From: Cupriavidus campinensis
GTDB taxonomy: Bacteria > Pseudomonadota > Gammaproteobacteria > Burkholderiales > Burkholderiaceae
Assembly (NCBI RefSeq): GCF_905397395.1
Contig: NZ_CAJPVH010000006.1
Span: forward strand, 62,001-126,000
Direction of reading: 5' to 3'
Length of the DNA: 64,000 bases
Every line of letters starts with the position of its first letter. Positions within the stretch are counted from its first letter, which is position 1. Positions 51,311 to 61,891 of the stretch are shown here, one piece after another. The notes beneath the pieces were generated by a model. It ran no database searches. It had not been told where the DNA came from and saw only the letters and a program-made list of their open reading frames with translations. A program made the translations under genes and the position numbers.

Positions 51311-52543
51311 TCAGAGTTCGCCGTAGCTGTGCAGACCCGAGAGGAACATGTTGACGCCCAGGAACGCGAAGGTCGTCACCAGCAGTCCGACCAGCGCCCA
51401 CCACGACGCCACCGTGCCGCGCAGGCCCTTCATCAGGCGCATATGCAGCCACGCCGCGTAGTTGAGCCAGACGATCAGCGCCCAGGTCTCCTTCGGATCC
51501 CAGCTCCAGTACCCACCCCAGGCCTCGGCGGCCCAGAGCGCGCCCAGAATCGTGGCGATGGTGAAGAACGCGAAGCCGACCGCGATGGCCTTGTACATGA
51601 CATCGTCGAGCAGCTCCAGCGAAGGCAGCCGCTCAGACAGGATCCCGCGCTCCTTGAGCAGGTACGCCACCGATACCATCGCAGCCAGCGCGAACGTGCC
51701 GTAGCCGATGAAGTTGGCCGGCACGTGGATCTTCATCCACCAGCTTTGCAGCGCCGGCACCAGCGGCTGAATCTCCTGCGCATTGCGGCTGACCGTGTAC
51801 CAGAGCAGGAAGCCCACCGCCGCCGACACCACCAGCATCACGAACGGCCCCATCGCGCGCGTGGCGTAGTGGCTTTCGTAATAGAGGTAGAACAGCGAGG
51901 TGATCAATGTGAACAGGACGAAGACTTCGTACAGGTTCGAGATGGGAATATGGCCGATGTCCGCGCCGAGCAGGTAGGACTCGTACCAGCGCACCAGCAA
52001 GCCAGTGAAGCCGAGTACCACGGCTGCCCACAGCAGCTTGCTGCCGAGGCTCGACCCGGTATCGGACCGCGCCGTGAAGCCAATCCAGTAGAACAGCGTG
52101 GACAGGAAGACCAGCGCGCTCATCCACAGGATGGCCGACTGGCTCGACAGGAAGTACTTGAGGAAGAAGGCCTGCTCGGCGCGGGCAAGGTTGCCCTGAT
52201 AGAGCTGGATCGCGAACAGCGCCAGCACGGCCATGCCGACCATCAGCGGCCGCACCGGCTTCCAGTGCCAGCCAAGCAGCGCGAAGGTGGGCACGGCGGC
52301 CACCAGCACGGCCTTGTCGTACACATTCATCCAGGCGCCGTAGCGGGTGAGCGCAAACCCCGCGCCCACCACCAGCAACAGTGCGAAGGCCCAGTCGAGC
52401 CAGCCCAGCCGGCGCAGGAACGAGGGTTCGAGGTAGGCCTCGGACGCGTCCATCGCCATCGTGGCGTTGGCGACATTGGCGGCGTTAGTGCTGGCGCGCG
52501 ACGGGCTCAGGCCCGGGTTGGCGTGGTTGACATTGGACGACAT
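51311..52543 (-). CDS. ccsB: Cytochrome c biogenesis protein CcsB/ResC (CcsA-type)
   Basis: 410-residue polytopic protein of System II cytochrome c maturation that presents haem to apocytochromes with ResB. The tryptophan-rich WWD domain is clear: AEAWGGYWSWDPKETWALIV. Conserved His haem ligands lie in nearby helices (for example WMKIHVPANFIGYG and YAAWLHMRLMKG). Eight or more membrane segments. It lies 111 bases after resB on the same strand. The cognate clients in this window are cytochrome c4 and the c1 expected left of petB. Confidence 0.93.
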   Translation of the reverse strand: MSSNVNHANPGLSPSRASTNAANVANATMAMDASEAYLEPSFLRRLGWLDWAFALLLVVGAGFALTRYGAWMNVYDKAVLVAAVPTFALLGWHWKPVRPLMVGMAVLALFAIQLYQGNLARAEQAFFLKYFLSSQSAILWMSALVFLSTLFYWIGFTARSDTGSSLGSKLLWAAVVLGFTGLLVRWYESYLLGADIGHIPISNLYEVFVLFTLITSLFYLYYESHYATRAMGPFVMLVVSAAVGFLLWYTVSRNAQEIQPLVPALQSWWMKIHVPANFIGYGTFALAAMVSVAYLLKERGILSERLPSLELLDDVMYKAIAVGFAFFTIATILGALWAAEAWGGYWSWDPKETWALIVWLNYAAWLHMRLMKGLRGTVASWWALVGLLVTTFAFLGVNMFLSGLHSYGEL

Positions 52544-52654
52544 GACATTCCTGCTCTATTTCCTGCGCTTTTGGGAGTTATGCATATGTACTATATCGAT
52601 CGCACCTGCATATCACCGGGCATTGATGCCGTGAATCCCAGTGATCGATGCGCA

Positions 52655-54862
52655 TCAATGTACCGACGGATCGGCTGACGGGTGCGTCTCCGGCGATGGC
52701 CCGGCGCCGGCTGCGCGCCCGATGTCGTCGCGCAATGCCGTGAACTCCTTCTCGAAATCCATCGTCCGGCGCTGCGTCGACATGGCCATCAGCACATGAC
52801 TGGCGGCCTGCTGCGCCGCACTGTCCGGCCCCTGCGCGGCACTGTCCTTGATCCAGATCCACACGCGCCGCTCGCGGATGTAGAACATCGCAAAAACGCC
52901 AAGAACCAGTAGCAAACAGCCAAGATACACGATGTTTTTGCCCGGCGCACGCGTCATCTGGAACACGCTGGCCTTGATTTGCTGGAAGTCGTCAAGCTGC
53001 AAGAAAACCGGCGCGCCGTAGAAGAAACTGTCCGACAGCGTGTTGATGGCCTGCTGCAGGAAGGCGCCGCTTTTCGCATCGTTGGCGATCGCCGGCAGGT
53101 CGTCGCGTTCGCGTGACAGTTGCCACAATTCCCACATCGAGCCATTGAGAATCCTCAGCAGCACATCGGCCGCCTTCTGTTGCTCGGCGGGCGGCACGGA
53201 CTTTTCGAGGAACGCGGCGATGGCGGTAAAGCCGCCAGGCGGCGCATCGGGCGCGCTGCGCGTGGCGCCGGCGAACAGGTCCATTGCGCGCTGGGCGCTC
53301 TCGGCGAGTTGCTTGCGCAGCGTGTCCTTGTCGGCGCCGGGCATCGAGATGGCCGCAAAGCGGCGCGCGGCCTCGCCACGCATCGCGCTGTCCTGCAGCG
53401 CGGCACGCAGGCGCATCCAGTCGGCCACGCTGTTCTGGTCGTCGGCCGGAATGCGCAGGTAGCGGAACGCCTCGCTCGGCGACTCCCGCATGCCCGCCAG
53501 GAACACCGACTGGCCCTCCAGCTGCACCGGCACCATATAGTTGTTGTATTCGCGCGCCTGGCCGGTACGGTCACGGAGCTTGTATTGCACCGACGGGCCG
53601 ACGTTGCGCAGCGTCTTGTCCTTGTCCGTGCTGGCCGCCGCGCCCAGATGCTGCTCGAGCGTCTGGTTCAGCGACTTGCGCGCCACGCCACGGGCATCGG
53701 GCTTGCCCGAGGCATCGGTGACGTTCTCGATGTTCATCAGTCGGAAATCGCTGAATTCGACGGTCAGATCATCCTGGTCCGCCCCGGTACCGGTGCCGGC
53801 CAGCTTGGCATTGCCGCCAACCGTGCCGGCCAGCGCGAAGGTGCCGTGCGCGGCGCCCGACATTGGATAGCCCACGAACTTGAGCTTGGAGCCGCCATCC
53901 TCGAAGCTCGACTGGTAGATTGCCACGCCATCGACGATCAGCGGCTCATTGACCTTGATCGTCGCCTCGGTCTGCTTGCCCGTGGCGCGGTCCGTCACCA
54001 CCACGTCCGAGGCGAACAGCTTAGGCATGCCCGTGGTGTAGTAATCCACCGAGAATTTCTTGAGCGTGATCGTGAACGGCAGGTCCTGGACCAGCGCGCC
54101 GTCGGCAATGTTCAGGATGGCTGTGGACACCGTGGCGCCCTCGGGCACGAAGGCATTGCCCCGGAACCCGGGATTGCTCGCCGACAGCCGGTGCTTGGCC
54201 GGAATCTCGCTGATGATGGCGTTGCCGTCGATCGGGCTCTTGCCGCCGAACCACATCTGGGCGCGAATCAGCATGTCGCCATCGAGCAGGCCGCCAATGC
54301 AGATCACCACGATGGCCGTGTGCGCCAGGATGTAGCCGAGCTTGTTCGCCGCCCCGGCCTTGGCCGCCAGGAGCGTGGCGCCCTCGTGCGCCACCGGCTT
54401 CACGCGGTAGCCACGGTTGCGCAGCAGTGCGGTCAGCCGGTCCACCGCCTCGTCACGGCTGCGCGGGGCCTCGTACTCGGCACGATGGTGGAACGCGCGC
54501 AGGCTGCGTTCGCGCACATGATCCTTCCACGAGCGCATGTCGGCAATCATCCGCGGGCCGTTGCGGGTGATGCACAGGGACGTGGATATCACGAGGAAAG
54601 CCAGGATCAGCAGGAACCACCAGGAACTGTAGACCTTCTGGAGCGACAGCGCGTGGAACAGGTCCGCCCAGAACGGCCCGAACTGGTTGACGTAGTTCGG
54701 ATACGGCTCGTTCTGCTTGAGCACCGTGCCGATGATGCTGGCGATGGCGATCACCGTTAGCAGCGTGATGGCGAAGCGCATCGAGGACAGCAATTCCACG
54801 CCGTCGCGCAGCACGCGGTGAGGGGTCTTCAGGTGCAGCCCTGAAGTGGATGGGGTGGACAT
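52655..54862 (-). CDS. resB: Cytochrome c biogenesis protein ResB/Ccs1
   Basis: 735-residue membrane protein, the second half of System II. Early helices with LLSSMRFAITLLTVIAIASI, then GPFWADLFHALSLQKVYSSWWF and LVISTSLCITRNGPRM, match ResB. A large periplasmic domain follows (about 190-640) with SFEDGGSKLKFVGYP and VDYYTTGMPKLFASDV. A late membrane helix (NIVYLGCLLLVLGVFAMFYI) and a cytoplasmic tail end it. The start MSTPSTSGLHLKTPH at 54862 fits; the GTG at 54988 would lie before the cytochrome terminator. It precedes ccsB, same strand. Confidence 0.93.
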   Translation of the reverse strand: MSTPSTSGLHLKTPHRVLRDGVELLSSMRFAITLLTVIAIASIIGTVLKQNEPYPNYVNQFGPFWADLFHALSLQKVYSSWWFLLILAFLVISTSLCITRNGPRMIADMRSWKDHVRERSLRAFHHRAEYEAPRSRDEAVDRLTALLRNRGYRVKPVAHEGATLLAAKAGAANKLGYILAHTAIVVICIGGLLDGDMLIRAQMWFGGKSPIDGNAIISEIPAKHRLSASNPGFRGNAFVPEGATVSTAILNIADGALVQDLPFTITLKKFSVDYYTTGMPKLFASDVVVTDRATGKQTEATIKVNEPLIVDGVAIYQSSFEDGGSKLKFVGYPMSGAAHGTFALAGTVGGNAKLAGTGTGADQDDLTVEFSDFRLMNIENVTDASGKPDARGVARKSLNQTLEQHLGAAASTDKDKTLRNVGPSVQYKLRDRTGQAREYNNYMVPVQLEGQSVFLAGMRESPSEAFRYLRIPADDQNSVADWMRLRAALQDSAMRGEAARRFAAISMPGADKDTLRKQLAESAQRAMDLFAGATRSAPDAPPGGFTAIAAFLEKSVPPAEQQKAADVLLRILNGSMWELWQLSRERDDLPAIANDAKSGAFLQQAINTLSDSFFYGAPVFLQLDDFQQIKASVFQMTRAPGKNIVYLGCLLLVLGVFAMFYIRERRVWIWIKDSAAQGPDSAAQQAASHVLMAMSTQRRTMDFEKEFTALRDDIGRAAGAGPSPETHPSADPSVH

Positions 54863-54927
54863 GGGCGGTGACAGGTTTCTGGGTAATGCCGGTGCAGCAT
54901 GCGGCTGATGTCGCAAAACATGAAAAA

Positions 54928-54958
54928 AGGGTGGTCCCGCTTGCAAGCAGGCCACCCT
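54928..54958 (-). terminator. Terminator after cytochrome c4
   Basis: AGGGTGG (54928-54934) and CCACCCT (54952-54958) with further pairing inside, followed on the minus strand by TTTTTT. It separates the cytochrome gene from resB-ccsB. Confidence 0.85.
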
Positions 54959-55024
54959 CTTCGATTGTTGCCCGCGCGTCCGGTTCACCCCTGGAGGTGC
55001 CGCGGCGCGCGGGCCGGTACGACT

Positions 55025-55684
55025 TTAACGGACGCCAGCGACGTAATCCGCCACGGCCTTGATCTCGGCATCCGACATCCTGGCTGTGATCGTGCTCATG
55101 ACCGAATTATTCTTGCGGGTGCCCTGGCGGAACGCCACCAGTTGCGCTTCGGTGTACTCGGAGTACTGACCGCCGATGCGCGGGTATTGGGCCGGAATGC
55201 CGGCGCCGGTCGGGCCATGGCAGGCCGCGCACGCGGGCACGCCCTTGGCTGCGATACCGCCGCGGTAGATCTTCTGACCAGCCTCGATCGTTTCCTTGTT
55301 CTTGGCCGTGGCCGGCTTCAGCTGCTGCTTGGCCAGGTACGCGCCGACGTCCTTCATTTCCTGGTCGCTCAGGGCGGACGCATACGGCGTCATGATGGCG
55401 TTGGAACGTGTCTTGGCCTTGAAATCGGCGAGCTGCTTGTGAGTGTACTCGGCCTGCTGGCCTGCCAGCTTGGGATTGGCGGCCGCGCCGCTATTGCCGG
55501 CGGCGCCGTGGCAGGAAAGACATGCGGGAACATTGCGATCGGGCGCGCCCTGGGTATACAGCGTTTCGCCCTTGGCGGGATCAGCCTTGGCGGCGGCCTG
55601 CTCTGCGGCAGATGCCAGCCCTGTCATCGCGGCAGCCGGAACAGCCAGCGCCATGACTCCCAGAAGTTTCGCAATGCGGTTCAT
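55025..55684 (-). CDS. Dihaem cytochrome c4
   Basis: 219-residue periplasmic dihaem electron carrier. A signal peptide (LLGVMALAVPAAAMTGLASA) precedes two c-type domains, each with one haem site: CLSCH (about residue 54) and CAACH (about 151). Axial Met ligands are plausible in NAIMTPYA and NSVMSTIT. The two halves share the LSDQEMKDVGAYLA / MSDAEIKAVADYVA ending. The start is the ATG at 55684, just inside a GTG at 55690. It is the natural client of ResB/CcsB next door and could shuttle electrons from bc1 to oxidases. Confidence 0.95.
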   Translation of the reverse strand: MNRIAKLLGVMALAVPAAAMTGLASAAEQAAAKADPAKGETLYTQGAPDRNVPACLSCHGAAGNSGAAANPKLAGQQAEYTHKQLADFKAKTRSNAIMTPYASALSDQEMKDVGAYLAKQQLKPATAKNKETIEAGQKIYRGGIAAKGVPACAACHGPTGAGIPAQYPRIGGQYSEYTEAQLVAFRQGTRKNNSVMSTITARMSDAEIKAVADYVAGVR

Positions 55685-56078
55685 TCGCACACCTTGTCAG
55701 AATTGTTATGAACACCGTAATGCATGCCGATCTGCCCCTGCTGGCGGTGAGGACGCGCCTTATTGCAAGAGCCTGAGCATCGTGCATCCGACCACGATGG
55801 AACCGGATACACGAAGGTGCCCCGGACCGGACAGGGCACCCTGCACTACAACCCGCAAGGATGCCACACGTCACCCGCTCAGGAGACCGTAAACCGGGTT
55901 ATTGTACAATAAATCGCTTTCCGGATTGACTTGGCTCAGGTCTTGGCCCTGCCCGTGTGGCTCCGGCGCACCAGCCGTCCCGGCTCTCCTTCCCGCGGCG
56001 CGAGCAAACCGCCCGCGCGCCCACGGCGCGCGCGCTCGTCCGCCTCAACGCCTCACCGTGCTTCAACGCACCGCCCGC
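55685..56078. other. 394-base divergent intergenic region, cytochrome c4/engB
   Basis: No supported gene. It contains a perfect 14-base palindrome at 55899-55912 (listed separately). The rest, including 55920-56078, shows no clear signals. Confidence 0.6.
55899..55912. promoter_or_regulatory. Perfect palindrome TTATTGTACAATAA
   Basis: Two perfect 7-base half sites. Each strand reads TACAAT, a -10-like hexamer, so it could be a divergent promoter core or an operator. -35 boxes are not evident. Confidence 0.5.
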
Positions 56079-56750
56079 ATGTCGCTCCTACACCAGGCTC
56101 GCTTCTTTATTACCGTCAACCACCTCCGCGACCTGCCCGCCACGGCCGTGCCCGAGGTGGCCTTCGCCGGCCGCTCCAACGCCGGCAAGTCCACGGCCAT
56201 CAACATCCTGTGCAACCAGAAGCGGCTCGCGTTCTCCTCGCGCACGCCCGGCCGCACGCAGCACATCAACTATTTCTCGGTGGCGCCGGTGAAGGCGCCG
56301 GACCCGCTGGCCTTCCTCGTCGACCTGCCCGGCTATGGCTACGCCGAGGTGTCCGGTTCGGCCAAGTTCCACTGGCAGGGCCTGCTGTCCGACTACGTGC
56401 AGACACGCCAGCAACTGGCCGGCCTGGTGCTGATGATGGACGCACGCCGCCCCTTCACGGACCTCGACTGCCAGATGGTGGAGTGGTTCCTGCCCACGGG
56501 GCGGCCGATCCACGTGCTGCTGACCAAGGCCGACAAGCTGACGAACAACGAAAACGCCAATGCGCTGCGCGAGACGCGCCGCATCCTGGCCGAATACTCG
56601 GCCCAGATGAACAATCCGCCGCCGATGAGCGCCCAGCTGTTCTCGAGCCTCAAGCGTCGCGGCATCGAGGAAGCCCAGCGCGTGGTGGCCGGATGGCTGT
56701 CCTTGCCCGAGGCCCAGCCGCCGGTGGCCCCGGAGGCGCCCGCCGCCTGA
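56079..56750 (+). CDS. engB: Ribosome biogenesis GTPase YihA/EngB
   Basis: 223-residue small GTPase essential for 50S subunit assembly in many bacteria. Walker A is GRSNAGKS at residues 31-38, G3 is [11 protein letters not shown]4 is TKADK and the [11 protein letters not shown] region matches EngB. The C-terminal 20 residues are a Pro/Ala-rich tail. The start [14 protein letters not shown] at 56079 is standard for the family; an upstream frame extension is not supported. Next to cytochrome c4, divergent. Confidence 0.95.
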   Translation: MSLLHQARFFITVNHLRDLPATAVPEVAFAGRSNAGKSTAINILCNQKRLAFSSRTPGRTQHINYFSVAPVKAPDPLAFLVDLPGYGYAEVSGSAKFHWQGLLSDYVQTRQQLAGLVLMMDARRPFTDLDCQMVEWFLPTGRPIHVLLTKADKLTNNENANALRETRRILAEYSAQMNNPPPMSAQLFSSLKRRGIEEAQRVVAGWLSLPEAQPPVAPEAPAA

Positions 56751-56763
56751 ATCGCTCTCCATC

Positions 56764-56820
56764 GAACCGGCAAAAAAAAGCCCCGTTGCAAGCAACGGGG
56801 ACGAACTTTCCCACCGGTTC
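56764..56820 (-). terminator. Nested hairpin with the T-tract on the minus strand
   Basis: Outer arms GAACCGG (56764-56770) and CCGGTTC (56814-56820) enclose an inner stem CCCCGTTGC (56781-56789) / GCAACGGGG (56792-56800). An A8 tract precedes the inner stem, so the terminator-like T-run is on the minus strand, though engB is on plus. Confidence 0.65.
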
Positions 56821-56849
56821 AGGGCGGGTACCCGCTCAGGGAGGAGTAG

Positions 56850-58064
<1,215 letters not shown>

Positions 58065-58073
58065 TCCCCGCGC

Positions 58074-59396
58074 ATGCAACTGCTTGGCTTCTCGGCCAGC
58101 CAGGTCCATCCGCTGGCTACGCTGGACGAGGCCCACGACTTCCTGGCCGGCAACGCCGCCGCGCGCTTTGTCTGGGCCGACTTTCTCTTCGACGAAGTCA
58201 GCCCGGCGCCAGCCGCGTGGCGCGATCGTCTGGCGGGCCTGACCGGCTCGCCGATCCACGACCTGCACCTGGTCGATGCCATCAATCCCACGCATCCGTC
58301 GTTCTTCGACACGACCAATGCGTACGACATGATGATCTTCCGGAAGCTCACGTTTGAAACGAGCAGGCTCTTCGCGGAAGCTGACGCCGCGAGCGGCGTG
58401 GCAGCGGGCGCAGCGGTGAGTACGCCCGGGGCCTCGGTCGAGCCGGCGGCGGGGATCGCTCCCGTGGCGGGCTCGCCTGCGGCACCCGCGCCTGTGGCGG
58501 CTGTGCCCGTAGCACCGGCCAGCACGTCGCAGAAGCCCGCACGCAAGTATCCGGCCGGCTTCCTGCCGGCGCTAGCCCGCATCGACACCCAGCCCGTGAC
58601 CTTCTTCGTCTTCGACAGCGTGCTGGTGACGGTGCGCCCCGGGCCCTCCAGAACCGTCGATCAGGTCCGGCAGCGGCTGCTCGAACTATGCGGCGCCCCG
58701 CGCCCCGCCTCCGCGCGCGCCAATGGCCAGACGCCGCTCGTGCACGGCGTGCGGCCGCCCACGCGCCCCGAGGACCTGATGCTGCGGCTGCTCAATGCGA
58801 TGGTGGACCGCTACCTCGACCTGCGCGCGCCACTCACTCGCCAGCTGGACCGCTGGCAACGCGCCCTGCTCAGCACGCAGAAGAATTTTTCGAGTTGGGA
58901 GGGCCTGCTCGACGCGCGGATCCAATTGCGCCGGCTCGAGCACCTGAGCGAGGAGCAACGCGACGCGCTGCAGGAGTTCCGCGACAGCCTGCTCGACAAT
59001 CGCTACAGCAACAATGATCCCCAAGCCGCCGACGGGAGCGAAGGCACCGTGGTGGCAGGCCGGGATGAGGTCCTGCTGGTCCGCATCGCGGACCTGATGG
59101 AGCACATCCTGCGCGTGCTGGCCCACGCGCGGCGGCTGGAGGACTCGATCGAGTCGGCGGTGCAGATCCACTTCTCGGCGGTGGCCCACCGGACCAATCG
59201 CACCATGCGCACGCTCACCGTCATCACCGCGCTGTTCATGCCGCTGACCCTGATTACCGGCGTGTTCGGCATGAATTTCGACCGGATGCCGTGGCTGCGG
59301 GAAGCGAATGGGTTCTGGTGGTCGATCGGCCTGATGGGCGGCGTGGTGGCCACCATCGGCGCGATCTGGGCGATTGGTCGCTGGCTGGACCGCTGA
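58074..59396 (+). CDS. CorA-family divalent cation transporter
   Basis: 440-residue CorA-type magnesium (or other divalent cation) channel. The C-terminal two membrane helices with the GMNF motif (LITGVFGMNFDRMPW) and a preceding long coiled stretch (RTMRTLTVITALFMPL) define the family. A roughly 60-residue Ala/Pro/Val-rich insert (about 98-158) splits the cytoplasmic domain and is unusual. It starts 9 bases after the hemB stop, same strand, suggesting co-transcription. Confidence 0.92.
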   Translation: MQLLGFSASQVHPLATLDEAHDFLAGNAAARFVWADFLFDEVSPAPAAWRDRLAGLTGSPIHDLHLVDAINPTHPSFFDTTNAYDMMIFRKLTFETSRLFAEADAASGVAAGAAVSTPGASVEPAAGIAPVAGSPAAPAPVAAVPVAPASTSQKPARKYPAGFLPALARIDTQPVTFFVFDSVLVTVRPGPSRTVDQVRQRLLELCGAPRPASARANGQTPLVHGVRPPTRPEDLMLRLLNAMVDRYLDLRAPLTRQLDRWQRALLSTQKNFSSWEGLLDARIQLRRLEHLSEEQRDALQEFRDSLLDNRYSNNDPQAADGSEGTVVAGRDEVLLVRIADLMEHILRVLAHARRLEDSIESAVQIHFSAVAHRTNRTMRTLTVITALFMPLTLITGVFGMNFDRMPWLREANGFWWSIGLMGGVVATIGAIWAIGRWLDR

Positions 59397-59403
59397 CGCG
59401 GGT

Positions 59404-61362
59404 TCAGGTACGCGTCTTGGGGCCGAGCGCGCGTTCGAGGCTATCCAGGAAGCGTGTGGCCGATTGATAACCGATCACGCGAACGGGGCGCTCGCGCCCG
59501 TCAGGGCCGAACAGGATGATGCCGGGGGGCCCGAACAGCCCGAAGCGCTTCAACAGCGCGCGGTCGTCGGCATTGTTGGCGGTGACGTCAGCCTGCAACA
59601 GGACAACGTCGGCAAGCCGGGCGCGCACCTTCGCATCGGGAAACGTCAGTTTCTCCATTTCCTTGCAACTCACGCACCAGTCGGCATAGAAGTCTAGCAA
59701 CACCGGCCGGCCGCTGGCGGCTGCCTGCGCCACGCGGGCGTCGAGTTCCGCCACCGACCGGATGCGCTCGAAGCGAATGTGATCCGCACGCACCTGCGAC
59801 GCGGCACCAGCGCTCACCAGCCCAAGATGAGACAACGGCTGCAGCGGGTCACGCCCGCCCGACGCAAGCCCCACCAGTTGAATAGCGCCCGCCAGCGCGG
59901 CCAGAAGGCCAAGGCCCTTGCCCAGCCGCATCAGCCCACGCGGATCAGGGCCCAGCGCATCGAAGGCCCCCAGGTAGACCGCCGCCACGATCAACAAGGC
60001 GGCCCAGGCAGCCATCACGGCCCATACGGGCGCCACGGGCGTCACCATCCAGAGCGCGACGCCAAGTAGCAGAAATCCGAAAAAGCGCTTGGTAGCTTCC
60101 ATCCACTTGCCCGCGCGGGGCAACAGGTTGCCAGCGCCCACGCCCACCAGCACGAGGGGCACCCCCATGCCAATGGCCATCGCAAACAACGCTGCACCGC
60201 CGGTGAACGCGTCGCCGGTCTGGGCGATGTAGGCCAACGCACCGGCCAGCGGCGCGGTGACGCACGGGCCGACGATCAGGGCCGAGATCGCCCCCATGGC
60301 CGCCGCCCCGAAGATCTGCCCACTCCGGCGCTGGTTGGACGATGCAGCAAGCCTCGTCTGCCAGCGCTGGGGCAATTGCAGTTCATAGAGGCCGAACATC
60401 GACAGGGCCAGGGCCACCATCAGCGCAGCGAATGCGCTCAGCACCCACGGGTTCTGCAGCGCGGCGGAAAGCCCTTCCCCGGCGAGGCCGGCCGCCACGC
60501 CCACGGCAGTGTAGACCACCGCCATCCCCAGCACGTAGGCCAGCGAGACCAGCAGCGCCCGGCCGCGCGTCACATGCTCGCCTACGACGATCGACGACAG
60601 GATCGGCACCATGGGCAGCACGCACGGCGTGAAGGTCAGCAGCAGGCCCAGTCCGAAGAACAGCGCGGCGATGAGACCGAGGTTGCGGCTAGCCAGCGCC
60701 CCGGCGATCCGATCGTTGTCGTCCCGCAGCGCGACGGCGGCCCCGGTTGTTTCCTGCGGCATTGGGGCGGATGCGGCAGGTGGTTCGGGCGCTGCAGGCG
60801 CCTGCGTTGCAGGCGCGGGGGTCGCACGGTCGCCGAACAGGTTGCCGAGCACCGACCCGCCCACCTTGTAGATGCTCTCCATCGGCGGATAGCAGAGCCC
60901 CTTGTCCGCGCAGCCCTGCGAGGTCACCACCAGGGACCAACGGCCATCGCCAGGGGCCTGGATCACGGGCACGCGCACCACCACGCTGCCACGATAGGTC
61001 TCCATGTTCTTGCCGAAGTTCTCGTCGAAATGGACCTGACCTTGCGGCAACGCCGGCGGCCCGAGCTTGACCGTGGCCGGCTGGGTGGCGAACGCAAATC
61101 GCTCACGGTACATGTAGTAGCCGTCCGCCACATCAAAGCGGACTTCGATCGTCTGCGGGTCCAACTGTTTCGCCGCGAACTGGAACGCCTTCTCTGGCGG
61201 CAGGAAATCCTCCTCGGTCGCGGCATGGGCCACGTGCCCGAGCAGCAGGTAGGCGCACAGCATCAGCAGCATTGCGACGATTTGCCGCACTCGCCGACCC
61301 CGCATTTGCCATCCCGCTCCGGCGCTCCACCCCATGCCGATGCCCGTTCCCGTCGATCCCAT
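59404..61362 (-). CDS. dsbD: Thiol:disulfide interchange protein DsbD
   Basis: 652-residue inner-membrane protein carrying reducing power from cytoplasmic thioredoxin to periplasmic DsbC/DsbE and cytochrome c maturation. N-terminal periplasmic domain with CADKGLCYPP; membrane core with LTFTPCVLPMVPI and IVGPCVTAPLAGAL (the Cys pair in the membrane); C-terminal thioredoxin domain with C563 and C566 in DFYADWCVSCKEME. The start at 61362 follows GGAAAA. It follows cutA, the E. coli order, and is convergent with the CorA gene. Confidence 0.95.
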   Translation of the reverse strand: MGSTGTGIGMGWSAGAGWQMRGRRVRQIVAMLLMLCAYLLLGHVAHAATEEDFLPPEKAFQFAAKQLDPQTIEVRFDVADGYYMYRERFAFATQPATVKLGPPALPQGQVHFDENFGKNMETYRGSVVVRVPVIQAPGDGRWSLVVTSQGCADKGLCYPPMESIYKVGGSVLGNLFGDRATPAPATQAPAAPEPPAASAPMPQETTGAAVALRDDNDRIAGALASRNLGLIAALFFGLGLLLTFTPCVLPMVPILSSIVVGEHVTRGRALLVSLAYVLGMAVVYTAVGVAAGLAGEGLSAALQNPWVLSAFAALMVALALSMFGLYELQLPQRWQTRLAASSNQRRSGQIFGAAAMGAISALIVGPCVTAPLAGALAYIAQTGDAFTGGAALFAMAIGMGVPLVLVGVGAGNLLPRAGKWMEATKRFFGFLLLGVALWMVTPVAPVWAVMAAWAALLIVAAVYLGAFDALGPDPRGLMRLGKGLGLLAALAGAIQLVGLASGGRDPLQPLSHLGLVSAGAASQVRADHIRFERIRSVAELDARVAQAAASGRPVLLDFYADWCVSCKEMEKLTFPDAKVRARLADVVLLQADVTANNADDRALLKRFGLFGPPGIILFGPDGRERPVRVIGYQSATRFLDSLERALGPKTRT

Positions 61363-61387
61363 GTCGCTTTTCCGATGCTTCAATGTG

Positions 61388-61783
61388 TTAGCGCGGTGCG
61401 GTCGCGTCGCCAGCGGGCTTGCCGCTGGCCTCCTCCCGCACCCACGCCAGATACGGCGCAAAACCTGCTCCAACCGGCCAGGTGACTATCTCCGGGACAT
61501 CATAAGGATGCTCCGTGCGGATCACCGCTTCGAGGCCCGCATACTGGGCGCGCGTAGTCTTGATCAGCAACGGCCACTCCTGCGCCTGCTCCAGCCTTCC
61601 CTGCCACCAGTACTCGGACTGACACGGCGCGAGCCGGTTCACGCACGCCGCCACGCGAGCCTCCAGCACAGCGCGCGCCACACGCGCTGCTGAAGCCTCG
61701 TCGGGCAGGTTCGTCATCGCCACGAGTATCGATTCTGCCGCCTCGCCGGCCGGCTGGATATGAGCGGATTCTGAAACGGTCAT
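61388..61783 (-). CDS. cutA: Divalent-cation tolerance protein CutA
   Basis: 131-residue CutA1, trimeric ferredoxin-like protein associated with copper and divalent-metal tolerance; the biochemical role is still debated. The core VAACVNRLAPCQSEYWWQGRLE, then EWPLLIKTTRAQYAGLEAVI and HPYDVPEIVTWPVGAG, matches the family. The start MTVSESAHIQPAGE at 61783 is preferred; the longer frame to 61891 overlaps the rplQ terminator. cutA-dsbD order is conserved in many proteobacteria. Confidence 0.94.
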   Translation of the reverse strand: MTVSESAHIQPAGEAAESILVAMTNLPDEASAARVARAVLEARVAACVNRLAPCQSEYWWQGRLEQAQEWPLLIKTTRAQYAGLEAVIRTEHPYDVPEIVTWPVGAGFAPYLAWVREEASGKPAGDATAPR

Positions 61784-61815
61784 GTGATTCTCGGAAAACG
61801 TCGCCAAAAACAAAA

Positions 61816-61838
61816 GAGCCAGGCAAAAAGCCTGGCTC
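61816..61838 (-). terminator. Terminator of the alpha ribosomal operon after rplQ
   Basis: Perfect GAGCCAGGC (61816-61824) / GCCTGGCTC (61830-61838), loop of five A, followed on the minus strand by TTTTGTTTTTGG. Confidence 0.92.
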
Positions 61839-61891
61839 GATTGTAAAGCGGTGCTCGATTGCCCGTCAGCGAGGACGGGCACGGCCATCAC

